Shown piece after piece: positions 57,017-64,000 of a DNA stretch of 64,000 nucleotides. Within the stretch, counting starts at the first letter, position 1; each line of letters begins with the position of its first letter. This DNA comes from Agrobacterium sp. AGB01 (GTDB lineage Bacteria; Pseudomonadota; Alphaproteobacteria; Rhizobiales; Rhizobiaceae). The notes under the pieces are model-generated. The model did no database searches. It saw nothing but the letters and a program-made list of their open reading frames with translations, and had not been told where the DNA came from. A program made the translations under genes and the position numbers. The stretch covers positions 744,001-808,000 of the forward strand of contig NZ_JACVAB010000001.1 in assembly GCF_014851585.1 (NCBI RefSeq). Reading direction: 5' to 3'.

Positions 57017-58588
57017 CTATCGCTTCAGGCTTCCGAGAATGCCACGCACAATCGCCCGACCGACCGATGTCGCGACCGAACGGGCGGCACTTTTCATTGC
57101 AGCTTCAATCACCGTCTCGCGCTGGTAACCATTGGTACGGCGTGGCGCAGAACCGCGCGAACCGGTTGTTGAGGCTTCTTTCGGTGCGTCGCCAAATCCC
57201 GGCAGCGTCCAGCGTCCGGCAGCGCTGTCCGGCTGCGCGGCCTGCTCTTCGGCGGCACGCTTGGCGGCTTCGGCCTCAGCTGCTTTTTGAGCGCGGGCAG
57301 TCAGAATTTCAAACGCGGATTCACGGTCGAGGTCGGTGTCGTACTGTCCGGCAACCGGGCTGACATTCATCACGCTTTTGCGTTCCGCATCGGTCAAGGG
57401 ACCGGCGCGACCAGAGGGGGGGCGAATAAGCGTGCGTTCCACGATTGAAGGGGCACCCTTCTCCTGCAGGGTGGAAACCAGCGCTTCACCGGTGCCGAGC
57501 GTGGTGATGACCTCAGCCGTGTTGAAGGCTGGGTTTTGGCGGAAGGTGTCGGCAGCGGTCTTGACCGCCTTCTGTTCGCGTGGGGTATAGGCGCGCAAGG
57601 CATGCTGCACACGGTTACCAAGCTGCGCCAATACTGTCTCTGGCACATCGAGCGGGTTTTGGGTCACGAAGTAGACGCCAACGCCCTTGGAGCGGATCAG
57701 GCGCACAACCTGTTCCACGCGCTCGATCAGGACCTTTGGTGCGTCGTTGAACAGCAGGTGCGCTTCGTCAAAGAAGAACACCAGTTTTGGTTTGTCCGGA
57801 TCACCCACTTCAGGCAGTTCTTCAAACAGTTCCGACAGCAGCCACAACAGGAAGGTGCCGTAGAGGCGAGGGTTCATCATCAGCTTTTCAGCCGACAGAA
57901 CAGAAACAGCGCCACGTCCATCATTGGTAACACGCATGATGTCGCTGATTTTCAGGGCTGGCTCACCGAAGAAATGTTCAGCACCCTGTTGCTCCAGCAC
58001 CAGCAGACCACGCTGCAACGAACCGACCGATGACTTGGAAATCAGGCCAAACTGTCCCGAAAGCTCGGAGGCATTTTCCGCCATGTAGTTGAGCAACGAT
58101 TGCAGATCTTTCAGGTCGAGAAGCGGTAGGCCACCCTTGTCTGCAATCTTGAAGGCAATGTTAAGCACGCCTTCCTGAGCCTCGGAGGCATCCATCAATC
58201 GGGCCAGCAAAAGTGGTCCCATTTCGGCGATAGTTGCGCGCACCCGGTGGCCTTTTTCACCATAGAGATCCCAGAAAATGACCGGGAATTCCTGGAAGGT
58301 GAAATCAGAAAAACCGATCTGTTCGGCGCGTTTGCTGACCCAATCTTTTGCCTCGCCAATCGCGGCAATGCCGGAGAGGTCGCCTTTGATATCGGCGCAG
58401 AATACTGGCACGCCGGCATTGGAAAAGCTTTCTGCCAGAACCTGCAAAGTCACGGTTTTACCGGTGCCGGTCGCACCGGTTATCAGGCCGTGCCTGTTGC
58501 CAAATTTTAGATCCAGATATTCGCCCTTGTTGAGAGTGTCGTCCGGATTGCGGCTTGTGCCGATGTAGAGTTTTCCATCCTGCAACAT
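57017..58588 (-). CDS. HerA/YjgR-type ATPase (DUF853)
   Basis: A 523-residue P-loop ATPase of the DUF853/HerA-like group, from ATG 58588 behind AGGAGAG (the frame to 58651 adds 21 residues). Walker A GATGTGKT near residue 35, Walker B VFFFDEAH with DAPKVLIERVEQV, and an Arg-finger region VRLIRSKGVGVYFVTQNPLD. The C-terminus is Ala/Lys/Arg-rich with a helical coil. Such proteins resemble DNA-pumping motors; the role of YjgR-like members is not known. Confidence 0.9.
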   Translation of the reverse strand: MLQDGKLYIGTSRNPDDTLNKGEYLDLKFGNRHGLITGATGTGKTVTLQVLAESFSNAGVPVFCADIKGDLSGIAAIGEAKDWVSKRAEQIGFSDFTFQEFPVIFWDLYGEKGHRVRATIAEMGPLLLARLMDASEAQEGVLNIAFKIADKGGLPLLDLKDLQSLLNYMAENASELSGQFGLISKSSVGSLQRGLLVLEQQGAEHFFGEPALKISDIMRVTNDGRGAVSVLSAEKLMMNPRLYGTFLLWLLSELFEELPEVGDPDKPKLVFFFDEAHLLFNDAPKVLIERVEQVVRLIRSKGVGVYFVTQNPLDVPETVLAQLGNRVQHALRAYTPREQKAVKTAADTFRQNPAFNTAEVITTLGTGEALVSTLQEKGAPSIVERTLIRPPSGRAGPLTDAERKSVMNVSPVAGQYDTDLDRESAFEILTARAQKAAEAEAAKRAAEEQAAQPDSAAGRWTLPGFGDAPKEASTTGSRGSAPRRTNGYQRETVIEAAMKSAARSVATSVGRAIVRGILGSLKR

Positions 58589-58822
58589 GTGGGCATCTCT
58601 CCTGTTAGGCGTCTGACTGTAAGCCGGTACACTCGTAAAAACACGAGGCACCCTTCGTTGTTTATCAATCTATTGCAATGTTCTTGTAAGGCTGCAAGCA
58701 ATGTCCAACAACAAGTTGCTGTGCGCCATGCTAAACGCTGCATAGTTTGCCTCAGTGGCTTGAGTCGGCAAGATATTTGTTTTACCTTGACGTTAACGTC
58801 AAAATAATCAGGAGGTGACGAT

Positions 58823-59218
58823 ATGAACCAACTCGTAACGCAGGTGGCCGACAAGGTCGGTGTCAGCCCGGAAGTGGCTGAAAAGGCCGTTGGCATGATG
58901 CTGGGTTTTCTACAGCGCGAAGCCGATGACGGCGCCATTGCCCGCATGATCGAAGCCATTCCCGGTGCGACCGAGCTGGTTGCACGCTTTAACGGTGAAG
59001 GCGCCGGTGGCGGCGGCGGTCTGCTGGGTGGCTTGATGAGCGCCATCGGTGGCGGCGGCATCATGGGTCTTGGCCAGCAGCTAATGAGCCAGGGCCTTGG
59101 CATGGGCGAGATTACCGCTCTTGCAAAGGAAACCATTGCAGTTGCCCGCCAGCACGCTGGTGATGAAGTTGTCGATCAGGTTATCGCCTCAGTTCCAGGC
59201 CTCAGCCAGTTCACCTGA
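58823..59218 (+). CDS. Small Gly-rich alpha-helical protein (DUF2780-like)
   Basis: A 131-residue protein with a helical N-terminus (NQLVTQVADKVGVSPEVAEKAVGMM), a Gly-rich middle (GGGGLLGGLMSAIGGGG, about residues 61-78) and a helical C-terminus ending in QVIASVPGLSQF. It resembles the DUF2780/DUF2267-like helical group. Function unknown. A strong AGGAGG ribosome site precedes it and a strong terminator follows, so it is a single-gene unit. Confidence 0.75.
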   Translation: MNQLVTQVADKVGVSPEVAEKAVGMMLGFLQREADDGAIARMIEAIPGATELVARFNGEGAGGGGGLLGGLMSAIGGGGIMGLGQQLMSQGLGMGEITALAKETIAVARQHAGDEVVDQVIASVPGLSQFT

Positions 59219-59245
59219 TCAGCAATTGATCGCCTGAAGTTTCAA

Positions 59246-59286
59246 AGGGTGCATCTGCTATTCAAACGCAGATGCACCCTTTTTTA
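59246..59286 (+). terminator. Terminator after the DUF2780-like gene
   Basis: Perfect 13-bp stem AGGGTGCATCTGC 59246-59258 with GCAGATGCACCCT 59268-59280, a 9-nt loop, then six T. Confidence 0.95.
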
Positions 59287-59315
59287 TGGAGGCAGGTCAA
59301 GGGACAGGGCAGGGC

Positions 59316-59732
59316 TCAGCCTGCCGCCGCTGCAAAATTGCGCCGCGCCTTTTCAATTTCGGCGTGATGGGTCTCCGCCCAGATCCATACTCCGCAAAAT
59401 GCACCACCCAGACTGCGGCCAAGATTGGTCAGGCTATAGTCGACATGCGGTGGAATAACCGGATGCACGGTGCGTTTCACCAGCCCGTCACTCTCCATCT
59501 GCCGAAATGTCTTGGTCAGCATCTTCTGGCTGATGCCGCCCACCAACTTGCCCAGTTGTGTAAACCGCACGGTTCCGTGTTCTTCCAGAACCTCCAGAAT
59601 AAGCATCGTCCATTTGTCCGCCACCTTGGCGATGATGTCCTGCACCAGCGCTTCAATCACTGGGTCGACATTATCAGGTATCTCATCATGCAGGCGTTTT
59701 TCGATGATCGGATCGACGGAATGCCTTTTCAT
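59316..59732 (-). CDS. HxlR-family transcriptional regulator
   Basis: A 138-residue winged-helix protein of the HxlR family (DIIAKVADKWTMLILEVL, FTQLGKLVGGISQKMLTKTF, then VHPVIPPHVDYSLTNLG). Members sense redox or aldehydes, often through a conserved Cys; here only Cys113 (AFCGVW) is present. Divergent from the SDR at 59837, with a palindrome between. Confidence 0.9.
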   Translation of the reverse strand: MKRHSVDPIIEKRLHDEIPDNVDPVIEALVQDIIAKVADKWTMLILEVLEEHGTVRFTQLGKLVGGISQKMLTKTFRQMESDGLVKRTVHPVIPPHVDYSLTNLGRSLGGAFCGVWIWAETHHAEIEKARRNFAAAAG

Positions 59733-59806
59733 ACAGACACTCTCCTTTTGGTAAGTATAAATCTTTTGGGTGCCTTCTTTCGATTAGAGAGGATGATAGC
59801 TAATCT

Positions 59807-59818
59807 TTGTCTAGACAA
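59807..59818. promoter_or_regulatory. Palindrome in the HxlR-SDR divergent region
   Basis: Perfect 12-bp palindrome TTGTCTAGACAA, 75 bp from the HxlR start and 19 bp before the SDR start. A likely operator for the HxlR-type protein. Confidence 0.5.
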
Positions 59819-59836
59819 CAAGGAAAGGGCATCGCC

Positions 59837-60595
59837 ATGAAAACCACAGGTAACACCATTCTCATCACCGGCGGCAGCTCCGGCATTGGTCGTGCACTGG
59901 CCGAAGCATTTCATGCCCTCGGCAATCAGGTCATCATAAGCGGTAGACGCGCCAACGTGCTGGACGAGGTCACCAAGGCAAATCCCGGCATGGCATCCTT
60001 TGTGATGGACGCAACCGATGCTGCTGATATCAGCGCATTCGCCGACAAAGTGGTTGCGGCCTATCCCGCATTGAATGCGGTCATCAATAATGCCGGTATC
60101 ATGAAAAACGAAGCCATTCCGTCAGCGCCTGATTATCTCGCCATCGCGGAAGAAACCATTGCCACCAATCTTCTGGCACCCATTCGCCTGACGGCGGCAT
60201 TGCTGCCGCATTTCCTGAAACAGAAGAATGCGACAGTGTTGACTGTATCGTCAGGTCTTGCCTTTGTGCCGATGGTTGCAACCCCGACCTACAGCGCAAC
60301 CAAGTCGGCCATTCATGCCTACTCGTTGACGCTGCGCGAGCAGTTGAAGGCAACGCCGGTCGAGGTTATCGAGATTGTCCCACCTTACGTGCAGACCACC
60401 CTGCAGGGTGAACATCAGGCAACCGACGAACGCGCCATGCCCCTGGAAGCCTTCATCACGGAAGTCATGGATATCCTGACAAACCGCCCGGATGAAAAGG
60501 AAGTGGTAGTCGAGCGCTGCAAGCCGCTGCGCTTTTCCGTTGAAAACGGTGCTTTCGACAAGGTCTTCCAGATGGTCAATTCCATCCACGCATAA
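59837..60595 (+). CDS. Short-chain dehydrogenase (DltE-like)
   Basis: A 252-residue SDR with TGGSSGIGRA (about 11-20), NNAGIM, catalytic Ser in TVSSGLAF and the YSATKSAIH Tyr/Lys pair. ATG 59837 follows AAGGAAAGGG; an in-frame start at 59807 overlaps the palindrome. Resembles DltE-type reductases; the substrate is unknown. Probably controlled by the divergent HxlR protein. Confidence 0.88.
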   Translation: MKTTGNTILITGGSSGIGRALAEAFHALGNQVIISGRRANVLDEVTKANPGMASFVMDATDAADISAFADKVVAAYPALNAVINNAGIMKNEAIPSAPDYLAIAEETIATNLLAPIRLTAALLPHFLKQKNATVLTVSSGLAFVPMVATPTYSATKSAIHAYSLTLREQLKATPVEVIEIVPPYVQTTLQGEHQATDERAMPLEAFITEVMDILTNRPDEKEVVVERCKPLRFSVENGAFDKVFQMVNSIHA

Positions 60596-60631
60596 ACAGG
60601 CGCGGTCCAAACAGACAACATCCGGCAACCA

Positions 60632-61525
60632 TCATCCGTTGCCGGATGTGCTTTTATCCAGAACCTCCTGCAGCGCTGATATGAACACGCTGACCTTGGC
60701 TGGCAGCAGCTTGCGGGTGGGATAAACCGCCCAGATAGCGATTGTCTGAGGCGCGACATCCTCAAGCTTGACCTCAACCAGTCGCCCGGACTGCAAGTCC
60801 TTCTCGACATTCCAGTTGGCAAGCAGGGCAATGCCGCCACCGGCAATACTGACCGCATGGCATCCCTCGATGCTGGTCGCGGAAAAGCGCGGGTTCAGCC
60901 GCATATGTCGTTCATGTCCATCGGCGACAAAGTTCCACTGCTGGATGTTGGCAATCGGCAGGCAGTTATGCTGTTGCAGTTCTTCGAGCGTGCGCGGCGT
61001 GCCGTATTTTCTGAGGTAGTCGGGCGACGCCACAAGAACACGCGGATTGTCTGCCAACTTGCGGGCAATCAGATTGCTGTCCTTTAACCTGGCAATACGA
61101 ATGGCGAGGTCCATACCGCTGGACACCAGATCGGGCAGGGCATCGCTGAGGTCGAGGGAAATGCGCAACGAGGGATGGGCCTCTAGCAATTGTGGTACGA
61201 GAGGTGCCACAAATTGGATGCCAAAAGCCACAGGAACCGACACGCGCAGCAAGCCGCTGGCCTTTTGTGTGCCGGAATTAAACTGGGCGAGTGCTTCTTC
61301 GGTATTTTCCACCAGTGCCTGCGCGTAAGGTAGAAATGTCTCGCCCTCCGCTGTTAGCGAAAGCGAGCGGGTCGTGCGGTGCATCAGGCGCACCCCAACC
61401 GTTGCCTCCAGTGCAGCCAGGCGACGTGTGGCCGTCATGGACGGCATACCAAGCCGTCTTGCCGCCTCGGACAGGCTACCAGCAGAAACAGCCGTGGTAA
61501 AAACCAACACGTCTTGAATATTCAT
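60632..61525 (-). CDS. LysR-family transcriptional regulator
   Basis: A 297-residue LysR regulator from ATG 61525 (MNIQDVLVFTTAVSAGSLSEAARRLG); the longer frame to 61714 would overlap the divergent MFS gene start. Helix-turn-helix MPSMTATRRLAALE, then an effector domain. It faces the MFS gene across 103 bp, so that gene is the likely target. Confidence 0.9.
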   Translation of the reverse strand: MNIQDVLVFTTAVSAGSLSEAARRLGMPSMTATRRLAALEATVGVRLMHRTTRSLSLTAEGETFLPYAQALVENTEEALAQFNSGTQKASGLLRVSVPVAFGIQFVAPLVPQLLEAHPSLRISLDLSDALPDLVSSGMDLAIRIARLKDSNLIARKLADNPRVLVASPDYLRKYGTPRTLEELQQHNCLPIANIQQWNFVADGHERHMRLNPRFSATSIEGCHAVSIAGGGIALLANWNVEKDLQSGRLVEVKLEDVAPQTIAIWAVYPTRKLLPAKVSVFISALQEVLDKSTSGNG

Positions 61526-61628
61526 TGTATCAATTTCCGTTATACGGGTTGAACTGCATAGGTCACTAAATCTTATTTTGATTAAATTGTATATCTGCGC
61601 CAACTCTTCGGCCAGAAAGGCGTGAAAC

Positions 61629-62831
61629 ATGAACACGACGAAAACCAATGCACCGCAGGCTAATGCCGGCTTGAGCAAGTGGAGCTTGCTGGCAATGGCG
61701 GTAGCTAGCGGCATTGCCGCCGCGAATATCTATTACAGCCAGCCGATGCTCGGCATCATGAAGGCAGGTTTCCCGCATGATGCGATCACCAGCTTTGTAC
61801 CGACCGCCACACAGCTCGGATTTGCATTCGGCCTGTTGCTGCTTCTGCCGCTCGGGGACATCGTAAACCGCCGATATCTCATCATCGGGCAATTCATGGC
61901 CCTGTCTGTCGCGCTGGCGGCAACAGCTGTTGCACCAACCGCATGGATCTTGGTCATCGCCTCATTTGCCGTTGGCGTCGGGTCCGCGGTCGCTCAGCAG
62001 ATCGTGCCCTTTGCAGCCTCGCTGGCAGCACCGGAAAAACGTGGCGCCACCATCGGTACCGTTATGGCCGGTCTCCTGTCAGGCATTCTGTTAAGCCGCA
62101 CCCTGTCCGGTTTTGTCGGGCAGCATGCCGGCTGGCGGGAAATGTTCTGGATCGGCGTGCCGATGGCACTTTTTGCCGCCGCATTGATGTTCGTTGCCCT
62201 TCCAAACCACAAGCCATCGTCGCGCATGCCTTATCGTAAGGCGTTGGTGTCCTTGGTGCACATCTGGAAGCGTGAACCGGATTTGCGTATCGCTGCATTG
62301 GTGCAGGCGGCGCTGTTTGGCTCCTTCTCGGCATTCTGGACCATCCTTGCGCTTTACCTGCAAGGTCCTGACTTCCATCTGGGCGCAGATGTCGCTGGTC
62401 TGTTCGGTGTGGTGGGCGCTGTCGGCATCTTCGCAGCACCGCTGGCAGGCCGTATCGCTGACAGTCGTGGACCACACTTCGTGGTATGGTCAGGCGCGGT
62501 TCTTGCGCTTGTCTCGTGGATTGTCTTCGGGGCATGGGCGTCGCTGGCTGCACTCGTCATTGGCGTCATCATCCTTGACTTTGGGGTGCAGAGTGCCCTC
62601 GTGTCCAACCAGCACATCATCTATGCGCTGGATCAGGAAGCCCGTAGTCGCATCAACACCATCTTCATGACCAGTATGTTTTTGGGAGGTGCTAGCGGTT
62701 CTGCTCTCGCAACCGCCGCCTGGGGTTATGATGGATGGACTGCCGTCAGTGTTCTGGGCGCGGTGCTTGCCATTGCTGCTGTAGTTGTTCGGGTGTTCGA
62801 CCATCGAACCCGCACCGCATTGGCGCGGTAA
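61629..62831 (+). CDS. Major facilitator superfamily transporter
   Basis: A 400-residue MFS protein with about 12 hydrophobic segments. Motif A appears as PLGDIVNRRYLI after TM2, and a second weaker copy as GRIADSRG in the other half. The N-terminal NAGLSKWSLLAMAVASGIAAANIYYSQP fits a drug- or small-molecule exporter of the YnfM/aromatic type. Substrate unknown. Likely regulated by the divergent LysR protein. Confidence 0.88.
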   Translation: MNTTKTNAPQANAGLSKWSLLAMAVASGIAAANIYYSQPMLGIMKAGFPHDAITSFVPTATQLGFAFGLLLLLPLGDIVNRRYLIIGQFMALSVALAATAVAPTAWILVIASFAVGVGSAVAQQIVPFAASLAAPEKRGATIGTVMAGLLSGILLSRTLSGFVGQHAGWREMFWIGVPMALFAAALMFVALPNHKPSSRMPYRKALVSLVHIWKREPDLRIAALVQAALFGSFSAFWTILALYLQGPDFHLGADVAGLFGVVGAVGIFAAPLAGRIADSRGPHFVVWSGAVLALVSWIVFGAWASLAALVIGVIILDFGVQSALVSNQHIIYALDQEARSRINTIFMTSMFLGGASGSALATAAWGYDGWTAVSVLGAVLAIAAVVVRVFDHRTRTALAR

Positions 62832-63211
62832 GATAGGCCCGATATGCAGTGAAAGGACGGCTTCGGCCGTCCTTTCCATATGCGGGAGGAACATTTCAAG
62901 CGACACTGCGTTAGGGGCAAAGGTGCAACCTGACATGAGGTGTCCGGAGCATTCTGTGTGAGTGCATCAGAAGCTCGTTAATTAGTATTCCCTTTCAAAT
63001 TGAAACATCTCAAAAACATTATCGCAACCGGTGGATGAAATGTCGTTCAGCAACGACACCGGATTGTGGTCTTTGAAGAATGACGCCCGGCAAGATGGGC
63101 TCATCCACTGAAGCCACCCTGAGAATAGAGCGCGCTTCACCTCTGCTGATGCTGGTGTCGAAAAGCCTTTCCGGCACCGGTGATTTTTTCAGATCTGCGA
63201 AAGGAGAACAC
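62832..63211. other. Intergenic region between the MFS and gcd genes
   Basis: No gene is supported in this 380-bp stretch. It holds the MFS terminator (62851-62876), an AT-rich part at 62980-63010, and a small CCGG-CA-CCGG hairpin near 63171-63180 followed by six T, which might attenuate gcd. Confidence 0.5.
62851..62876 (+). terminator. Hairpin terminator after the MFS gene
   Basis: Perfect 11-bp stem GAAAGGACGGC 62851-62861 with GCCGTCCTTTC 62866-62876 and a TTCG tetraloop. It lacks a T-run, so termination may be partial. Confidence 0.65.
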
Positions 63212-64000
63212 ATGTTTGTTCTCATTATTGGGGTTGTTGCAGCCATACTGGCTCTGGCGATATTGTATCCCGGCGTTCAACTCGCAATGGCTGGCGGAAG
63301 CGTCTTCTATGTGGTTATAGGCATTGGTTTGTTGCTGGCGGCCATCCAGCTCATTCGTCGGAGACAATCTGGCTATTTTCTCTATGCACTGCTTCTGATC
63401 GCCACCTTCGTGTGGACCATCTGGGAAGTGGGTTTCGACAAGTGGCAATGGATACCGCGCGGTGCATTGCTGACCTTCCTGGGATTATTGCTCAGCCTGC
63501 CACCGGTGCCCTACGGCCTTAAAACCAAAGGCAAAAGCGTTGCTTTGTTGCGCATGACAGTTTTTGTTATCGCTGTATTGGGTGTCGTGTCATGGTTTGT
63601 CGACCCGCGGCTGATTGATGGCGAACTTCAACCGCAAACCGCCCAGGCCGAGCCCGCTGCGACTGGCACGCCGGCTTACCCGGCAGATGATTGGATTGCC
63701 TATGGCGGCAACAATTTCGGCCAACGTTATTCCTCCCTCAGTGATATCAACGTCGATACTGTCAAGGGGCTGACCGTTGCCTGGGAACACCATACCGGCG
63801 ATTTGAAAACTGCCAATGACAGCAAGGAGTTTACCTTCGAGGTGGCACCTTTGAAGGTCAACGGACTGCTGTATCTCTGCACGCCACACAACATTGTCGA
63901 GGCACTGGTCCCGGAAACGGGCGAGGTGAAATGGAAGTTTGACCCTGAGCTGAAACCCAGCACATTCTTCCAACACCAGACATGCCGTGGTGTGTCCTAT
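63212..64000 (+). CDS. gcd: Membrane-bound PQQ glucose dehydrogenase (5' part)
   Basis: An open frame of 263 codons from ATG 63212 to the window end, no stop. An AAGGAG ribosome site lies at 63201-63206. Residues 1-135 form about five membrane segments (LIIGVVAAILALAILYPG, then VFYVVIGIGLLLAAIQL and so on); the exported part begins near DDWIAYGGNNFGQRYSSL and has the PQQ-propeller start VAPLKVNGLLYLCTPHN. This is the Gcd plan: quinoprotein oxidation of glucose to gluconolactone in the periplasm. The C-terminal two thirds lie outside the window. Confidence 0.92.
   Translation, partial: MFVLIIGVVAAILALAILYPGVQLAMAGGSVFYVVIGIGLLLAAIQLIRRRQSGYFLYALLLIATFVWTIWEVGFDKWQWIPRGALLTFLGLLLSLPPVPYGLKTKGKSVALLRMTVFVIAVLGVVSWFVDPRLIDGELQPQTAQAEPAATGTPAYPADDWIAYGGNNFGQRYSSLSDINVDTVKGLTVAWEHHTGDLKTANDSKEFTFEVAPLKVNGLLYLCTPHNIVEALVPETGEVKWKFDPELKPSTFFQHQTCRGVSY

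Overview
The window looks like a chromosomal segment of an alphaproteobacterium of the order Hyphomicrobiales (Rhizobiales), most likely a Brucellaceae member such as Ochrobactrum/Brucella or a close relative. The signs are a cell-cycle methyltransferase CcrM, BioR-type palindromes at bioY, a textbook CtrA box before a flagellin gene, the run mutY / DUF721 (DciA) / dsbA-like / smc / ppdK, a two-component-style bet gene set with BetI, an Atu4866-family protein and a membrane glucose dehydrogenase. The species assignment is inference; no database was searched. No insertion sequence, integrase, prophage, CRISPR array or rRNA operon was seen. || Layout. 1-2.7 kb: tail of an unidentified gene, bioY with two BioR boxes, a DUF1284 gene and ccrM, closed by a strong terminator. 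2.9-16.3 kb: genome maintenance and envelope genes (HAD phosphatase and mutY on the minus strand; O-antigen ligase-like protein, DciA, DsbA-like thiol oxidoreductase and SMC on the plus strand), a Tat-exported VOC dioxygenase, pyruvate phosphate dikinase and a DUF1499 membrane protein. 16.3-18.6 kb: metallo-hydrolase, cupin, tRNA-Gln(TTG), a lipoprotein, tRNA-Pro(TGG). 18.6-22.9 kb: an orphan, unusually long flagellin under an apparent CtrA site, an alpha/beta hydrolase and a LacI-type regulator. || 22.9-31.3 kb is a complete sulfate uptake and activation locus: cysH-cysD-cysN on the minus strand, a divergent Rrf2-type regulator, then sbp-cysT-cysW-cysA on the plus strand. Together they import sulfate, adenylate it and reduce APS to sulfite. 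A CLC chloride channel follows tail to tail. 32.8-37.1 kb is the choline-to-glycine-betaine set betA, betB, betI with a perfect 18-bp BetI operator. 37.2-46.8 kb is a mixed region: HdeD-like protein, a solitary ParD-like antitoxin, an EAL-CBS-GGDEF protein, a quinone oxidoreductase, a DUF3750 protein, a zinc-type L-asparaginase, two glutathione transferases and a PAS-GAF-GGDEF diguanylate cyclase. || 47-63 kb is stress and regulator rich: two paralogous L,D-transpeptidase lipoproteins, the ohrR/ohr peroxide pair, a MarR gene facing a DUF899-DUF1579-VOC operon across a nested palindrome, an ABC-F ATPase preceded by a 24-codon upstream ORF, LysR/SDR/Atu4866, a HerA-like ATPase, HxlR/SDR and LysR/MFS divergent modules, and the 5' part of gcd running off the window end. 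|| The most interesting leads are: the flagellin with a duplicated central domain, a CtrA box and a hairpin covering its start codon region; the ABC-F leader ORF; the MarR/DUF899/DUF1579/VOC unit with its 35-bp nested operator; and a structured 200-bp intergenic element at 41.4 kb that may be a small RNA or leader.
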